Assembly (NCBI RefSeq): GCF_028994775.1
Contig: NZ_JAJQMN010000009.1
Span: 186,001 to 250,000, forward strand
DNA: 64,000 nt
Source: Promicromonospora iranensis
GTDB lineage: Bacteria > Actinomycetota > Actinomycetes > Actinomycetales > Cellulomonadaceae
Direction: 5' to 3'
In this document: one piece after another, positions 17,789 through 26,278 of the stretch
Position numbering within the stretch: the stretch's first letter is position 1
Layout: the number at the start of each line of letters is the position of its first letter
Position numbers and translations under genes: made by a program
The notes under the pieces: generated by a model
Database searches by the model: none
Seen by the model: only the letters and a program-made list of their open reading frames with translations
Told to the model about the DNA's origin: nothing

Positions 17789-17846
17789 AAACTGCTGGTC
17801 GAGCTTGTCGAGGCCAACAGATCTCGACAAGCTCGACCAGCAGTTT
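17789..17846. repeat. Perfect 24-bp REP-like palindrome
   Basis: Bases 17789-17812 and 17823-17846 are perfectly complementary (core CTGGTCGAGCTTGTCGAG), with a 10-nt loop, directly after the nuclease/helicase stop. The arm core recurs in partial form nearby (17851-17890) and resembles pieces inside the preceding gene. It may also terminate transcription. Confidence 0.85.
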
Positions 17847-17912
17847 TTCTCGACCAGCAGTTGCCCGGCCAGCAGGTTGCTCGACGAGCAGGTCCTGCTT
17901 CAGGGCGGGGGA

Positions 17913-18659
17913 CTAGAACTCGCCGCCGCCGAAGTCCCCGCCGCCGAAGTCGCCGCCTCCGCCGAACATGTCACCGAAGAAGCCTCCGCCGGCGTCGCCA
18001 CCCGCGTCGCCACCGGCGTCCGCCCCGGAGGCCTCGACCGGCTCGGCACCCGGGTCGCCGCCCTCGGCGCCCGCTTCCTCGCCACCACCCTCGCCACCGC
18101 CCTCTTCGCCACCGGCGAAGTCCTGCGCGGGGTCTCCGAAGGAGCTGCCGAACATCATGTCCGCCACGGCCGAGCCGATGACCATGCCACCGATCGTGCC
18201 GAGCATGCTGGCACCGAGCATCGAGCCGAAGCCAGGTCCACGGCTCTGGCCGAAGTTGCGCTCCAGGGTGCCGGGGTTGCGCATCTCGGCACGGGTCGCC
18301 ATGCGGGCCAGGTCGCGCGGCTCGTCGGACGTCGCGCGCTCGTTCGCGGGCACGGTCTCGCTCAGCTGGGCCTGGACCTGCCGCCGCTGCTCGGGTGTGA
18401 GCTGGGCGAACGCCTCGGCGTGCGCCTCCTCGACCTGGTCCGGCGGGGCGGTGCGGAGCAGGTAGCGGTAGCGCTCGATCGCCACCTCGTCCTCGCTGCG
18501 GCCTGTACTCGCGGCCGACCCGTACACGGGTGCGGTGCCGTACTCAGGGGACTGGCCCGGCTGCTGCCGGTACTGCTGCCGCGGCGTGCTGCCGCCCTGG
18601 TACATGCCGGGGATCTGTTCGCGCGGCTCGCGGCCGAGCAGTCGGTCGAGGAAGCCCAT
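17913..18659 (-). CDS. Hypothetical protein with hydrophobic centre and Gly/Phe-rich tail
   Basis: A 248-residue protein starting at ATG 18659 (MGFLDRLLGREPREQ), preceded by AAGGACGAG. It has a Gln/Pro/Tyr-rich N-terminus (residues 20-50), a helical charged middle (DEVAIERYRYLLRTAPPDQ; QLTPEQRRQVQAQLSE), a small-residue hydrophobic stretch (about 150-175, GSMLGASMLGTIGGMVIGSA) and a Glu/Gly-rich tail ending in repeats of FGGGDF. The middle resembles proteins annotated only as conserved hypothetical in actinobacteria. The glycine-rich hydrophobic stretch could associate with membranes. No function can be assigned. Confidence 0.7.
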   Translation of the reverse strand: MGFLDRLLGREPREQIPGMYQGGSTPRQQYRQQPGQSPEYGTAPVYGSAASTGRSEDEVAIERYRYLLRTAPPDQVEEAHAEAFAQLTPEQRRQVQAQLSETVPANERATSDEPRDLARMATRAEMRNPGTLERNFGQSRGPGFGSMLGASMLGTIGGMVIGSAVADMMFGSSFGDPAQDFAGGEEGGGEGGGEEAGAEGGDPGAEPVEASGADAGGDAGGDAGGGFFGDMFGGGGDFGGGDFGGGEF

Positions 18660-18756
18660 GATCTCGTCCTTCGTAGGTGACGGTCCAGGTGGGGAACGCC
18701 CGGCGTGGTCCAACGGTTCCGGATCGGGCCGTCAGTCCACGGGGTGAAATGGCGAA

Positions 18757-18786
18757 GGCCCGGTCACCTCGAAAGGTGACCGGGCC
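18757..18786. terminator. Hairpin terminator of the cold-shock gene
   Basis: Perfect 13-bp arms GGCCCGGTCACCT (18757-18769) with 18774-18786 and a CGAA tetraloop, 63 bp beyond the cspA-type stop on the minus strand. Confidence 0.75.
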
Positions 18787-18849
18787 GACGTCGTACAACC
18801 GGCGACGAACTCAGACGAGCTCAGCGCGGTGGTTGCGAAGTTTGAGGGA

Positions 18850-19053
18850 TCAGATCGGGCGGATGTTCTCCGCCTGCAGGCCCTTGGGGCCCTGCTTCAC
18901 GTCGAACTCGACGCGCTGGTTCTCCTCCAGTGAACGGTAGCCGTCCGACTGGATCGCGCTGAAGTGGGCGAACACGTCCTGCCCACCGTCCTCGGGTGCG
19001 ATGAACCCGAAGCCCTTCTCGGCGTTGAACCACTTGACGGTTCCGAAAGCCAT
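18850..19053 (-). CDS. cspA: Cold-shock protein, CspA family
   Basis: A 67-residue single-stranded nucleic-acid-binding protein of standard length. [18 protein letters not shown] contains RNP1 (KGFGFI), and VFAHFSAI is RNP2; the OB fold ends with [13 protein letters not shown]. It acts as an RNA chaperone. The ATG is preceded by AAGGAGCAGT. It stands alone with its own terminator (18757-18786) and an AT-rich promoter element. Confidence 0.96.
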   Translation of the reverse strand: MAFGTVKWFNAEKGFGFIAPEDGGQDVFAHFSAIQSDGYRSLEENQRVEFDVKQGPKGLQAENIRPI

Positions 19054-19099
19054 GTACTGCTCCTTGCATGAGGCGACGACCCCGACCGTCGGGATCGCA

Positions 19100-19105
19100 T
19101 AATTA
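19100..19105 (-). promoter_or_regulatory. Candidate -10 element of cspA
   Basis: TAATTA stands out in GC-rich DNA about 47 bp upstream of the cspA start on the minus strand. No clear -35 match; a small hairpin (CCCGAC/GTCGGG, 19081-19094) lies in the resulting leader. Confidence 0.35.
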
Positions 19106-19280
19106 CGGTGTCGTCGTCATCTCACGGAAGAACGATCGAGGCACTGCAACGTCACCTACCCTACCCGCATGAGGCAAGGAAAGCCCGACCAATCTTGAAC
19201 GAGTTTGTGTGAGCCGGGTTTTGAGGCCCGATTTTGGCCACTTGTCGCCGGTGTCGGGAGCGGATGTTAGAACGGTTGGC

Positions 19281-20135
19281 ATGAACGCAGCCACCGACAT
19301 CCCGTCCGTCACGCTCAACAACGGCGTCGAGATCCCGCAGGTGGGCCTGGGCGTCTTCCAGGTGCCGGACAACGGCACGCAGGCGTGCGTGGAGACCGCC
19401 CTCGAGCTCGGCTACCGGCACATCGACACCGCCGCCGCCTACTACAACGAGGAGGGCGTCGGCGCGGCCATCCGAGCCACCGGCGTCCCGCGCGAGGACA
19501 TCTTCGTTACCACGAAGCTGCGCAACGGCGACCAGGGTTACGAGAGCGCCCTGAGCGCGTTCGAGAACAGCAGGAAGGCGCTCGGGCTCGACGTCGTCGA
19601 CCTGTACCTCATCCACTGGCCGGTCCCCGGCCGTGACCTCTACGTCGAGACCTGGCGTGCGTTCGAGAAGCTGCTCGCCGACGGCGCAGTGCGCGCGATC
19701 GGCGTCTCCAACTTCTTGCCCGAGCACCTGGATCGCCTGGTCAGCGAGTCGAACGTGGTGCCGGCGGTGAACCAGGTCGAGCTCCACCCGACCTTCCGTC
19801 AGCCCGCCACCGTCGAGCGGAGCCGGGCCCACGGCATCGTCCCCGAGGCGTACTCGCCGCTGGGGCAGGGGGCCGACCTGGAGGCGCCGGCGGTGGTCCG
19901 GATCGCTGACGAGCTGGGTGTGACCCCCGGCCAGGTGGTCCTCCGCTGGCAGGTGCAGCACGGGGTGATCCTGATCCCGAAGTCCGTGAACCCGGAGCGG
20001 ATGGCGACCAACATCGACCTGTTCTCGTTCTCGCTCACGGACGCGCAGATGTCCGACATCGATGCTCTGCACGCGCCCGAAGGCCGGATCGGGGCCGACC
20101 CGGCGACCGCATCGTTCACCCAGTTCCGCAGCTGA
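19281..20135 (+). CDS. Aldo/keto reductase (2,5-diketo-D-gluconate reductase type)
   Basis: A 284-residue NADPH-dependent (alpha/beta)8 barrel enzyme. Family residues visible: Asp and Tyr in HIDTAAAYYNEEGVG, Lys in VTTKLRN, His in LYLIHWPVPG; the cofactor end includes IPKSVNPERM. It begins at ATG 19281 (MNAATDIPSVTLNNGVE); no good ribosome site is seen, so leaderless translation is possible. It reduces aldehydes or ketones in the cytoplasm; the physiological substrate is unknown. It is monocistronic, followed by a terminator palindrome. Confidence 0.93.
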   Translation: MNAATDIPSVTLNNGVEIPQVGLGVFQVPDNGTQACVETALELGYRHIDTAAAYYNEEGVGAAIRATGVPREDIFVTTKLRNGDQGYESALSAFENSRKALGLDVVDLYLIHWPVPGRDLYVETWRAFEKLLADGAVRAIGVSNFLPEHLDRLVSESNVVPAVNQVELHPTFRQPATVERSRAHGIVPEAYSPLGQGADLEAPAVVRIADELGVTPGQVVLRWQVQHGVILIPKSVNPERMATNIDLFSFSLTDAQMSDIDALHAPEGRIGADPATASFTQFRS

Positions 20136-20143
20136 TACGAAGG

Positions 20144-20198
20144 GCCGACGGCGGCGTGCGGGGGGTTGCTCGAGCAGACCCGGCACGTCGCCGTCGGC
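20144..20198. terminator. Hairpin terminator after the aldo/keto reductase
   Basis: GCCGACGGCGGCGTGC (20144-20159) pairs with 20183-20198 with one mismatch, followed by ACTTTTCTT, a relatively T-rich tail. It begins 8 bp after the stop. Confidence 0.75.
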
Positions 20199-20237
20199 AC
20201 TTTTCTTGCTCGTTCGAACCCTGTTTCACCCCTGCTC

Positions 20238-20274
20238 TTGGTGTGCGGTGTGACCTGGGTAACATCCCCGTAAC
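20238..20274 (+). promoter_or_regulatory. Candidate promoter with GlnR-like box upstream of livK
   Basis: TTGGTG (20238-20243) and TAACAT (20260-20265) have 16-bp spacing. Overlapping the -10 is GTAAC-N6-GTAAC (20259-20274), which resembles the half-site pair of actinobacterial GlnR boxes. Inferred only from pattern. Confidence 0.3.
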
Positions 20275-20391
20275 GATCGAGTCGATGTGACGGACTAGAC
20301 ACACTCGTGACACACAGTGTGACTACGTTCATCGCCACGACGAGGCAAGTCGCCGCGTCAGGTTCACTCCCGCTCGAAGGGGAACAGCAGA

Positions 20392-21678
20392 ATGATTCGA
20401 CGTTCCACGGCGGCGCGCGGTCTCGCGATCGCAGCTGTCCTCAGCGTGGGCCTCGCGGCCTGCTCCACGACCACGGAGACTGGCGGCGACGGCGAGGGTG
20501 CCGCGTCGCAGGATCCGCTCATCGTCGGCACCATCCTCCCGGTGACCGGCACCCTCTCCTCGCTCGGGCCGCCTGAGATCGCAGGTGTCGGCCTCGCGAT
20601 CGAAGACATCAACGAGGCCGGCGGCGTGCTCGGCAACGAGGTCACGATGGAAGCCGGCGACTCCGGCGACACCACCGACCCGAGTGTCGGGCAGCAGACC
20701 GCCACCGACCTGATCAGCAAGGGCGCGCAGGTAGTGATCGGCGCCGCGTCCTCAGGCGTCAGCCTGAACGTCGTGGACCAGTTCACCGAAGCCGGCGTCA
20801 TGCAGATCTCGCCGGCCAACACGGCCACCGACCTCTCCGGCGCCAGCGACTTCTTCGCACGGACCGCACCGCCGGACACCGTCCAGGGCGCGGCCCTGGG
20901 ATCGCTGATCCTCGACGACGGTCACCAGAAGGTCGCCATGATCGTGCAGGACGAGGCCTACGGCAACGGCCTGCGCGACAACATCCAGCAGGCCGTCGAG
21001 AACGGTGGCGGCGAGGTCGTGTACGGCGCGACCGACGGGGGCGACGAGTTCCCCCCGGGTGAGAGCAGCTTCTCCGGCATCGTCACGGACGTCCTGGCGT
21101 CCGAGCCGGACGCCGTCGTGGTGGTCGCCTTCGAGGAGACCCAGGCGATCGTCTCCGAGCTCATCTCGCAGAACTGGAAGTTCGACGGCACCACGTACTT
21201 CACCGACGGCAACACCCAGACGTACGAGGAGACGTTCGAGCCGGGCACGCTGGAGGGCGTCACCGGCACCATCCCGGGTGCGCAGGCGCAGGACGAGTTC
21301 CGGGAGCGGGTCAACGCCTGGTACGAGGAGAACGAGGGCGAGGCGCTCTCCGACTTCTCCTACGCGCCGGAGTCGTACGACGCCGTGATCCTTGCCGCTC
21401 TCGCGGCGGTCCGCGGTGACGGTACCGACGGCGCGACCATCTCGGAGAACATCAGGGCGGTCTCCGGATCCGAGGGCGGCACCGAGGTCACCACGTACGC
21501 CGAGGGCGTCGAGGCGCTCGAGGCTGGTGACGAGATCCACTACAAGGGTCAGTCCGGTGCGGGTCCGCTGAACGAGTCCAACGACCCGTCGTCGGCTCTC
21601 ATCGGCGTCTACGAGTACGACGAGAACAACGTGAACGTGTACGAGACCTTCATCGAGGGCGAGGTCCCGGAGGAGTAG
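20392..21678 (+). CDS. livK: Branched-chain amino-acid ABC transporter substrate-binding lipoprotein
   Basis: A 428-residue lipoprotein (MIRRSTAARG, hydrophobic core, lipobox LAAC). The mature protein is a type 1 periplasmic-binding fold: DPLIVGTILPVTGTLSSLGP, GVLGNEVTMEAGDSGD, then ARTAPPDTVQGAALGSLI and SYAPESYDAVILAALAA. It should bind leucine-type amino acids or related ligands outside the cell and feed the LivHMGF complex encoded next. A 326-bp gap with a terminator-like hairpin separates it from livH, so livK mRNA is probably more abundant. Confidence 0.9.
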   Translation: MIRRSTAARGLAIAAVLSVGLAACSTTTETGGDGEGAASQDPLIVGTILPVTGTLSSLGPPEIAGVGLAIEDINEAGGVLGNEVTMEAGDSGDTTDPSVGQQTATDLISKGAQVVIGAASSGVSLNVVDQFTEAGVMQISPANTATDLSGASDFFARTAPPDTVQGAALGSLILDDGHQKVAMIVQDEAYGNGLRDNIQQAVENGGGEVVYGATDGGDEFPPGESSFSGIVTDVLASEPDAVVVVAFEETQAIVSELISQNWKFDGTTYFTDGNTQTYEETFEPGTLEGVTGTIPGAQAQDEFRERVNAWYEENEGEALSDFSYAPESYDAVILAALAAVRGDGTDGATISENIRAVSGSEGGTEVTTYAEGVEALEAGDEIHYKGQSGAGPLNESNDPSSALIGVYEYDENNVNVYETFIEGEVPEE

Positions 21679-22004
21679 TGCGCGCTCGCGGGTCACTGAC
21701 CCGCAGGTCACCGACCACTCGTTGGTCGACGCGTTGACCACGACGGCCCGACCGCCTTCCGTGGGGAGGGCGGCCGGGCCGTCGTCACCTCCGGCCACAG
21801 CATGTCCCCGGGACAGCGCGGCCGGACGATAGCCCACTCGTGTGACATCCGCACGCCAGTTGTGACACAAACCACGGCTACACTTCCCGCACATTCGCGA
21901 AAACCTGCGATACACGGCCCGTTCAGGGCTGCTACATCACGGGGAGAAGGACGGCCAGGAGCGAATCTCCTGGTCAGCCCCTGACACCACGGAGGACCCG
22001 GCAC
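21679..22004. other. Intergenic region livK-livH
   Basis: 326 bp without a gene. It holds a 17-bp palindrome (21688-21704), a long hairpin (21740-21785) and a more AT-rich part with two GTGACA motifs (about 21841 and 21862), which may contain the livH promoter. The ribosome site GGAGGA lies at about 21990. Confidence 0.6.
21740..21785. terminator. Hairpin terminator/attenuator after livK
   Basis: ACGACGGCCCG (21740-21750) pairs with 21775-21785, and the inner CCGCCTTCC pairs with GGAGGGCGG with one mismatch. Partial readthrough would explain unequal expression of binding protein and membrane parts. Confidence 0.7.
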
Positions 22005-23453
22005 ATGAGAGCCGACCGACCATTCACGTCCGCGGCGCGGCGCATCCTCGCCGCCGGCGGGGCGGTGCTCGCGGCCATGACCGCGAGCGCGGCGATGCTC
22101 GCCGCACCCGCCGCCGCTTCCACGGCGGACGTAGCCACCGACTGCACCCCCGACGGGACCACCGCGTGCGTCTCGCCGATCGTGCTCGACGCGAACAACG
22201 ACCCACTTCCAGGTATCGACGTGACGGTCTCGGGCTCCGCCTTCGAGGAGACCATCACGTCTACCGACGGGCCGGTGTCGATCAAGGTGCCCGAGGTAGG
22301 CGCGTACACGCTGACCGTCGACCTGGCGACCGTCCCGGACGGCATGGCCCCGAACGCCCAGGAGCGGCAGGTCACCGCCCAGCTCGGCTCGACGGCGCGC
22401 GGCGCGTTCCGGATCGCTCCCGGATCAGCCCCTCCGGCGTCCGGGTCGACGACGGAGCCGTCCGAGTCCGCCACCGACGCCGGCGAAGGAGCCGACACCG
22501 GTGAGGAGGCAGAAGCAGGGGGGATCGGTGCCGACGGTTCGACGGAGAACCTCTCGGGCTGGCCCGCCTTCAGCCAGGTGTGGCAGCAGTTCGGCTCCGG
22601 CATCCGGTTCGGCCTGCTGCTCGCTCTCGCGTCCGTGGGTCTGAGCCTGATCTACGGAACGACCGGCATCTCGACCTTCTCGCACGGGGAGCAGGTGACG
22701 CTCGGTGCCCTGCTCGGCTTCATGTCGATCAACTGGTGGGGCCTGCCGGTGTGGGCGGCCGTTCTGGTCACCATCGTCATCTGTGCGGCGACCGGGTGGT
22801 TCCAGGACGTCGTGCTGTGGGGACCGCTCAGGAAACGCGGCACCCCCGTCATGCAGCTCATGATCGTGACCATCGGGCTCTCGATGGCTCTCCAGTACCT
22901 CATCCAGATGTTCATCGGCGGTCAGTCGCGGCGTGTGCTGCCCTCGAACGCCCGCCCCGTGGAGATCGCCGGCATCACCCTGAGCGCCGCGTCCTGGCTG
23001 TCGATGCTCGTGGCGCTCGCCGTGATCGGGGTCATCGCCTGGTTCCTCACGCAGACCCGGATCGGACGTGCCACCCGCGCGGTGTCGGACAACGCCGCAC
23101 TCGCTGCGGCGACCGGGATCAACCCCGACCGGATCGTCCGCATCGTCTGGACCATGTCCACAGGCCTTGCAGGCCTGTCCGGCATGCTGCTGGCCATCTC
23201 GTTCGGATCCTTCACCTGGACCCTCGGCATGATCCTGCTGCTCCTCATGTTCGCGTCCGTGACGCTCGGCGGCATGGGCACCGCGTTCGGTGCCCTGGCC
23301 GGATCCATGGTGATCGGCCTCGTCGTCGAGATGTCCACCCTCATCCCCGGTATGCCGAGCAGCCTTCGGTACGCGTCGGGCCTCTTGATCCTCATCCTCG
23401 TGCTGCTGATCAGGCCGCAGGGCCTGCTCGGCCGCGCCGTGCGGGTCGGCTGA
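22005..23453 (+). CDS. livH: LivH-type permease with N-terminal extracytoplasmic domain
   Basis: 482 residues, far longer than the usual roughly 290-310 of LivH. Residues 1-40 look like a signal peptide (RRILAAGGAVLAAMTASAA ... AAAS). Residues about 45-140 form a beta-rich domain with two Cys (DCTPDGTTACVSP) and a carboxypeptidase-regulatory/Ig-like pattern (LDANNDPLPGIDVTVSGSAF). A Ser/Glu/Gly-rich linker follows, and from about residue 195 the standard permease (GIRFGLLLALASVGLSLIYG, GISTFSHGEQVTLGALLG, ATGINPDRIVRIVW). It forms the membrane channel with LivM. The extra domain may meet ligand or LivK outside. Start ATG 22005 has GGAGGA in front. Confidence 0.88.
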   Translation: MRADRPFTSAARRILAAGGAVLAAMTASAAMLAAPAAASTADVATDCTPDGTTACVSPIVLDANNDPLPGIDVTVSGSAFEETITSTDGPVSIKVPEVGAYTLTVDLATVPDGMAPNAQERQVTAQLGSTARGAFRIAPGSAPPASGSTTEPSESATDAGEGADTGEEAEAGGIGADGSTENLSGWPAFSQVWQQFGSGIRFGLLLALASVGLSLIYGTTGISTFSHGEQVTLGALLGFMSINWWGLPVWAAVLVTIVICAATGWFQDVVLWGPLRKRGTPVMQLMIVTIGLSMALQYLIQMFIGGQSRRVLPSNARPVEIAGITLSAASWLSMLVALAVIGVIAWFLTQTRIGRATRAVSDNAALAAATGINPDRIVRIVWTMSTGLAGLSGMLLAISFGSFTWTLGMILLLLMFASVTLGGMGTAFGALAGSMVIGLVVEMSTLIPGMPSSLRYASGLLILILVLLIRPQGLLGRAVRVG

Positions 23454-23466
23454 AAGGAGAATCGTC

Positions 23467-24453
23467 ATGGACGAACTGAGTCGTATCCTCATCCAGGCGC
23501 TCGGCCAGCTCATCGCGCCGGCTACCGCCGCATACGCCCTCGCGGCGATCGGTCTCAACCTGCACTTCGGCTACACCGGGCTGCTCAACATCGGCCAGGC
23601 CGGCTTCATGCTCATGGGCGCGTACGGATTCGCGATCGCGACGATCGAGGGAGCGCCCTTCTGGCTCGCGTTCCTCATCGCGGCGGCGGCGGGTGCGCTG
23701 CTCGGGCTGATTCTGGGCATACCCACGCTGAAGCTCCGCGGCGACTACCTCGCGATCGTCACGATCTCCGCAGCGGAGATCATCCGGTTCGCCGGACGGT
23801 CCACTCTCTGGGCCGAGTACACGGGTGGTGCCTCCGGGTTGGCCGGTACCGCCTACAAGACGACGTTCCAGGCGTTGTCCCCGCTGCCCGACGGACGCAC
23901 GGCGATCGGGCCGTTCGAGTACATCCACAACGGGTCTGACTCATGGTGGACCCGCATCTTCGCGTGGGGCCTGGTCCTGGTCGCGGTGCTGCTGGTCTGG
24001 CTCATCACGCGCAGTCCGTGGGGCCGCGTCCTGAAGGGCATCCGGGAGGACGAGGACGCCGTGCGAGCCCTCGGCAAGAACGTCTTCTCCTACAAGATGC
24101 AGGCACTGATCCTCGGCGGCATGGCCGGATCGTTGGCGGGAATGTTGTTCGTGCTTCCCATATCGGTCTCGCCGGACAACATGGGGCGCACCCTGACGTT
24201 CTTCGTCTGGACCGTCATGCTGCTCGGCGGAGCGGCCACACTGTGGGGCCCGGTGCTCGGCTCGATGCTGTTCTTCTTCGTCTACATGCTGGTCCGCACC
24301 GGAATGCGTTCGGGTCTCGCCGACGTCATGCCCACGCAGAACGTGGAGTACCTCGCGGGCCTCCTGGTAGGCGTGGCGCTCATGTGCATCGTGATCTTCC
24401 GGCCGCAAGGCATCCTGGGAAACAAGAAGGAGCTCGCCTTCGATGTCCGTTGA
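23467..24453 (+). CDS. livM: Branched-chain amino-acid ABC transporter permease LivM
   Basis: A 328-residue membrane protein with about 8-9 TM segments. Diagnostic motifs: NLHFGYTGLLNIGQAGFMLM near the N-terminus, LRGDYLAIVTISAAEIIRF, and GRVLKGIREDEDAVRALGKN, the cytoplasmic EAA-like loop contacting the ATPases. It begins at ATG 23467 with AAAGGAGAA, 13 bp after livH, and overlaps livG by 11 bp. Partner of LivH in the transmembrane channel. Confidence 0.95.
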   Translation: MDELSRILIQALGQLIAPATAAYALAAIGLNLHFGYTGLLNIGQAGFMLMGAYGFAIATIEGAPFWLAFLIAAAAGALLGLILGIPTLKLRGDYLAIVTISAAEIIRFAGRSTLWAEYTGGASGLAGTAYKTTFQALSPLPDGRTAIGPFEYIHNGSDSWWTRIFAWGLVLVAVLLVWLITRSPWGRVLKGIREDEDAVRALGKNVFSYKMQALILGGMAGSLAGMLFVLPISVSPDNMGRTLTFFVWTVMLLGGAATLWGPVLGSMLFFFVYMLVRTGMRSGLADVMPTQNVEYLAGLLVGVALMCIVIFRPQGILGNKKELAFDVR

Positions 24454-25429
24454 GAAGACTGAGAACCAGAACGAGCCGGCGGACCTCGAGGAGGCTGTCG
24501 CCGCGGCCGCGGCGGAGACCACACGCAGCGAGGCCGCCAAGAGGATCGCCGAGACGCTGAGCGGTGTCGATCCGAAGGTCGGCATCGCGAAGCCGGACCC
24601 GATCCTGACGGCAACCGGTGTGCAGCGCCGGTTCGGCGGCATGACCGCGGTCGACGTGGAGCACCTGGAGGTGCAGCGCGGTGCGATCACCGCGCTGATC
24701 GGCCCGAACGGGGCCGGGAAGACGACGTTCTTCAACCTGCTGACGGGTTTCGACAAGCCCAACCAGGGCACCTGGGAGTTCGAGGGGCGGGCGATCACCC
24801 GCACCAGCGCGGCGAAGCTGGCCCGTAGCGGCATGGTCCGGACGTTCCAGCTCACCAAGGCGCTGTCCCGCCTGACCGTGCTGCAGAACATGCTGCTCGC
24901 CGCGCCGGACAACCCGGGTGAGAACCTGTTCGGCGCCCTGATCCGGCCGCTGTGGTCCGGTGTCGAGAAGCGGAACACGGAGAAGGCGCTGGGAATCCTG
25001 GAGCGGTTCAACCTCCATGCGAAGAAGGACGACTTCGCCGGATCGCTCTCAGGTGGCCAGCGCAAGCTGCTCGAGATGGCTCGCGCGCTCATGACCAACC
25101 CGACGATGATCATGCTCGACGAGCCGATGGCCGGTGTGAACCCAGCGCTGGTGCAGTCCTTGCTGGGCCACGTCCAGGCGCTCCGTGACGACGGCATGAC
25201 GGTCCTGTTCGTCGAGCACGACATGCATGCGGTCCGCCACATCTCGGACTGGGTGGTCGTCATGGCGGAGGGCCGCATCGTGGCCGAAGGCCCGCCGCAC
25301 AGCGTGATGCAGGACCAGGCGGTCGTGGACGCCTACCTCGGCGCCCACCACGACACCGACCTCGGGGACGACGCACTGCTCGATCCCGCAGTGCTGGCCC
25401 GGCTCGAGGCCGAGGAGGAGAAGCGATGA
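24443..25429 (+). CDS. livG: Branched-chain amino-acid ABC transporter ATPase LivG
   Basis: A 328-residue ATPase with a family-typical fold plus an N-terminal Glu/Ala-rich extension of about 50 residues. Walker A GPNGAGKTT lies near residue 90, the LivG-specific Q-loop region in SGMVRTFQLTKALSRLTVLQN, signature LSGGQRKLLEMARALM, Walker B MIMLDEPMAGVNP, and switch His in FVEHDMHAVRH. It energises import with LivF. It overlaps both neighbours (11 bp with livM, 4 bp with livF). Confidence 0.95.
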   Translation: MSVEKTENQNEPADLEEAVAAAAAETTRSEAAKRIAETLSGVDPKVGIAKPDPILTATGVQRRFGGMTAVDVEHLEVQRGAITALIGPNGAGKTTFFNLLTGFDKPNQGTWEFEGRAITRTSAAKLARSGMVRTFQLTKALSRLTVLQNMLLAAPDNPGENLFGALIRPLWSGVEKRNTEKALGILERFNLHAKKDDFAGSLSGGQRKLLEMARALMTNPTMIMLDEPMAGVNPALVQSLLGHVQALRDDGMTVLFVEHDMHAVRHISDWVVVMAEGRIVAEGPPHSVMQDQAVVDAYLGAHHDTDLGDDALLDPAVLARLEAEEEKR

Positions 25430-26196
25430 GCGAGGCGACCACGGCCGAAGCGAGGACCCCGGAACGGCTCCTGCATGCCGACAACCTGGTGGCGGGCTAC
25501 ATCCCCGGCGTCAACATCCTTCAGGGCTGCAGCATCGAGGTGGCCAAGGGCGAGCTCGTGGGCATCATCGGACCGAACGGGGCCGGTAAGTCCACGCTGC
25601 TCAAGGCGCTCTTCGGGCTGGTGAAGATCCACTCGGGCAAGGTCACGCTCGCGGGCGACGACATCACCGGCATGAGAGCGAACACCCTGGTGGCACGCGG
25701 TGTCGGCTTCGTCCCGCAGAACAACAACGTGTTCCCCTCGCTCACCGTCGAGGAGAACATGCGGATGGGCGTCTTCCTGCGCCCGAAGTCGTTCAACGAG
25801 CGGTTCGAGTTCATCACCGACCTCTTCCCCACGCTGGGTGAGCGGCGTTCGCAGCGCGCGGGCGCCATGTCGGGTGGTGAGCGTCAGATGGTCGCCATGG
25901 CCCGTGCGCTCATGATGAACCCGTCGGTGCTGCTGCTCGACGAGCCGTCGGCCGGTCTGTCGCCGGTGCGTCAGGACGAGACGTTCCTGCGCACCCGGAT
26001 GATCAACAAGGCGGGCGTGTCCGTGGTCATGGTGGAGCAGAACGCGCGGCGCTGCCTGCAGATCTGCGACCGCGGCTACGTGCTCGACCAGGGCAGGGAC
26101 GCGCACACCGGGACCGGCCGGGAGCTCCAGGCCGACCCCAAGGTGATCTCGCTGTACCTGGGCACGCTGGCCGAGGACGTCGACAAGGCCTCCTGA
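25426..26196 (+). CDS. livF: Branched-chain amino-acid ABC transporter ATPase LivF
   Basis: A 256-residue ATPase. Walker A GPNGAGKST near residue 50, FGLVKIHSGKVTLAGDDITG, VPQNNNVFPSLTVEENMRMG, signature MSGGERQMVAMARALM, Walker B VLLLDEPSAGLSPV, and VEQNARRCLQI at the end. It is the second nucleotide-binding subunit of the LivHMGF complex. ATGA overlap with livG; it is the last gene of the operon, followed by a hairpin at 26207-26255. Confidence 0.95.
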   Translation: MSEATTAEARTPERLLHADNLVAGYIPGVNILQGCSIEVAKGELVGIIGPNGAGKSTLLKALFGLVKIHSGKVTLAGDDITGMRANTLVARGVGFVPQNNNVFPSLTVEENMRMGVFLRPKSFNERFEFITDLFPTLGERRSQRAGAMSGGERQMVAMARALMMNPSVLLLDEPSAGLSPVRQDETFLRTRMINKAGVSVVMVEQNARRCLQICDRGYVLDQGRDAHTGTGRELQADPKVISLYLGTLAEDVDKAS

Positions 26197-26206
26197 CAGC
26201 ATCCGT

Positions 26207-26255
26207 GCCGGGTAGTCCGCCGGCGAAGACCACCTCGCCAGCGGACTACCCCGGC
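26207..26255. terminator. Hairpin terminator of the liv operon
   Basis: GCCGGGTAGTCCGC (26207-26220) pairs with GCGGACTACCCCGGC (26241-26255) with a one-base bulge; 10 bp after livF. Confidence 0.75.
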
Positions 26256-26278
26256 GGTGGGCGGGAGAGAATGGCGGC

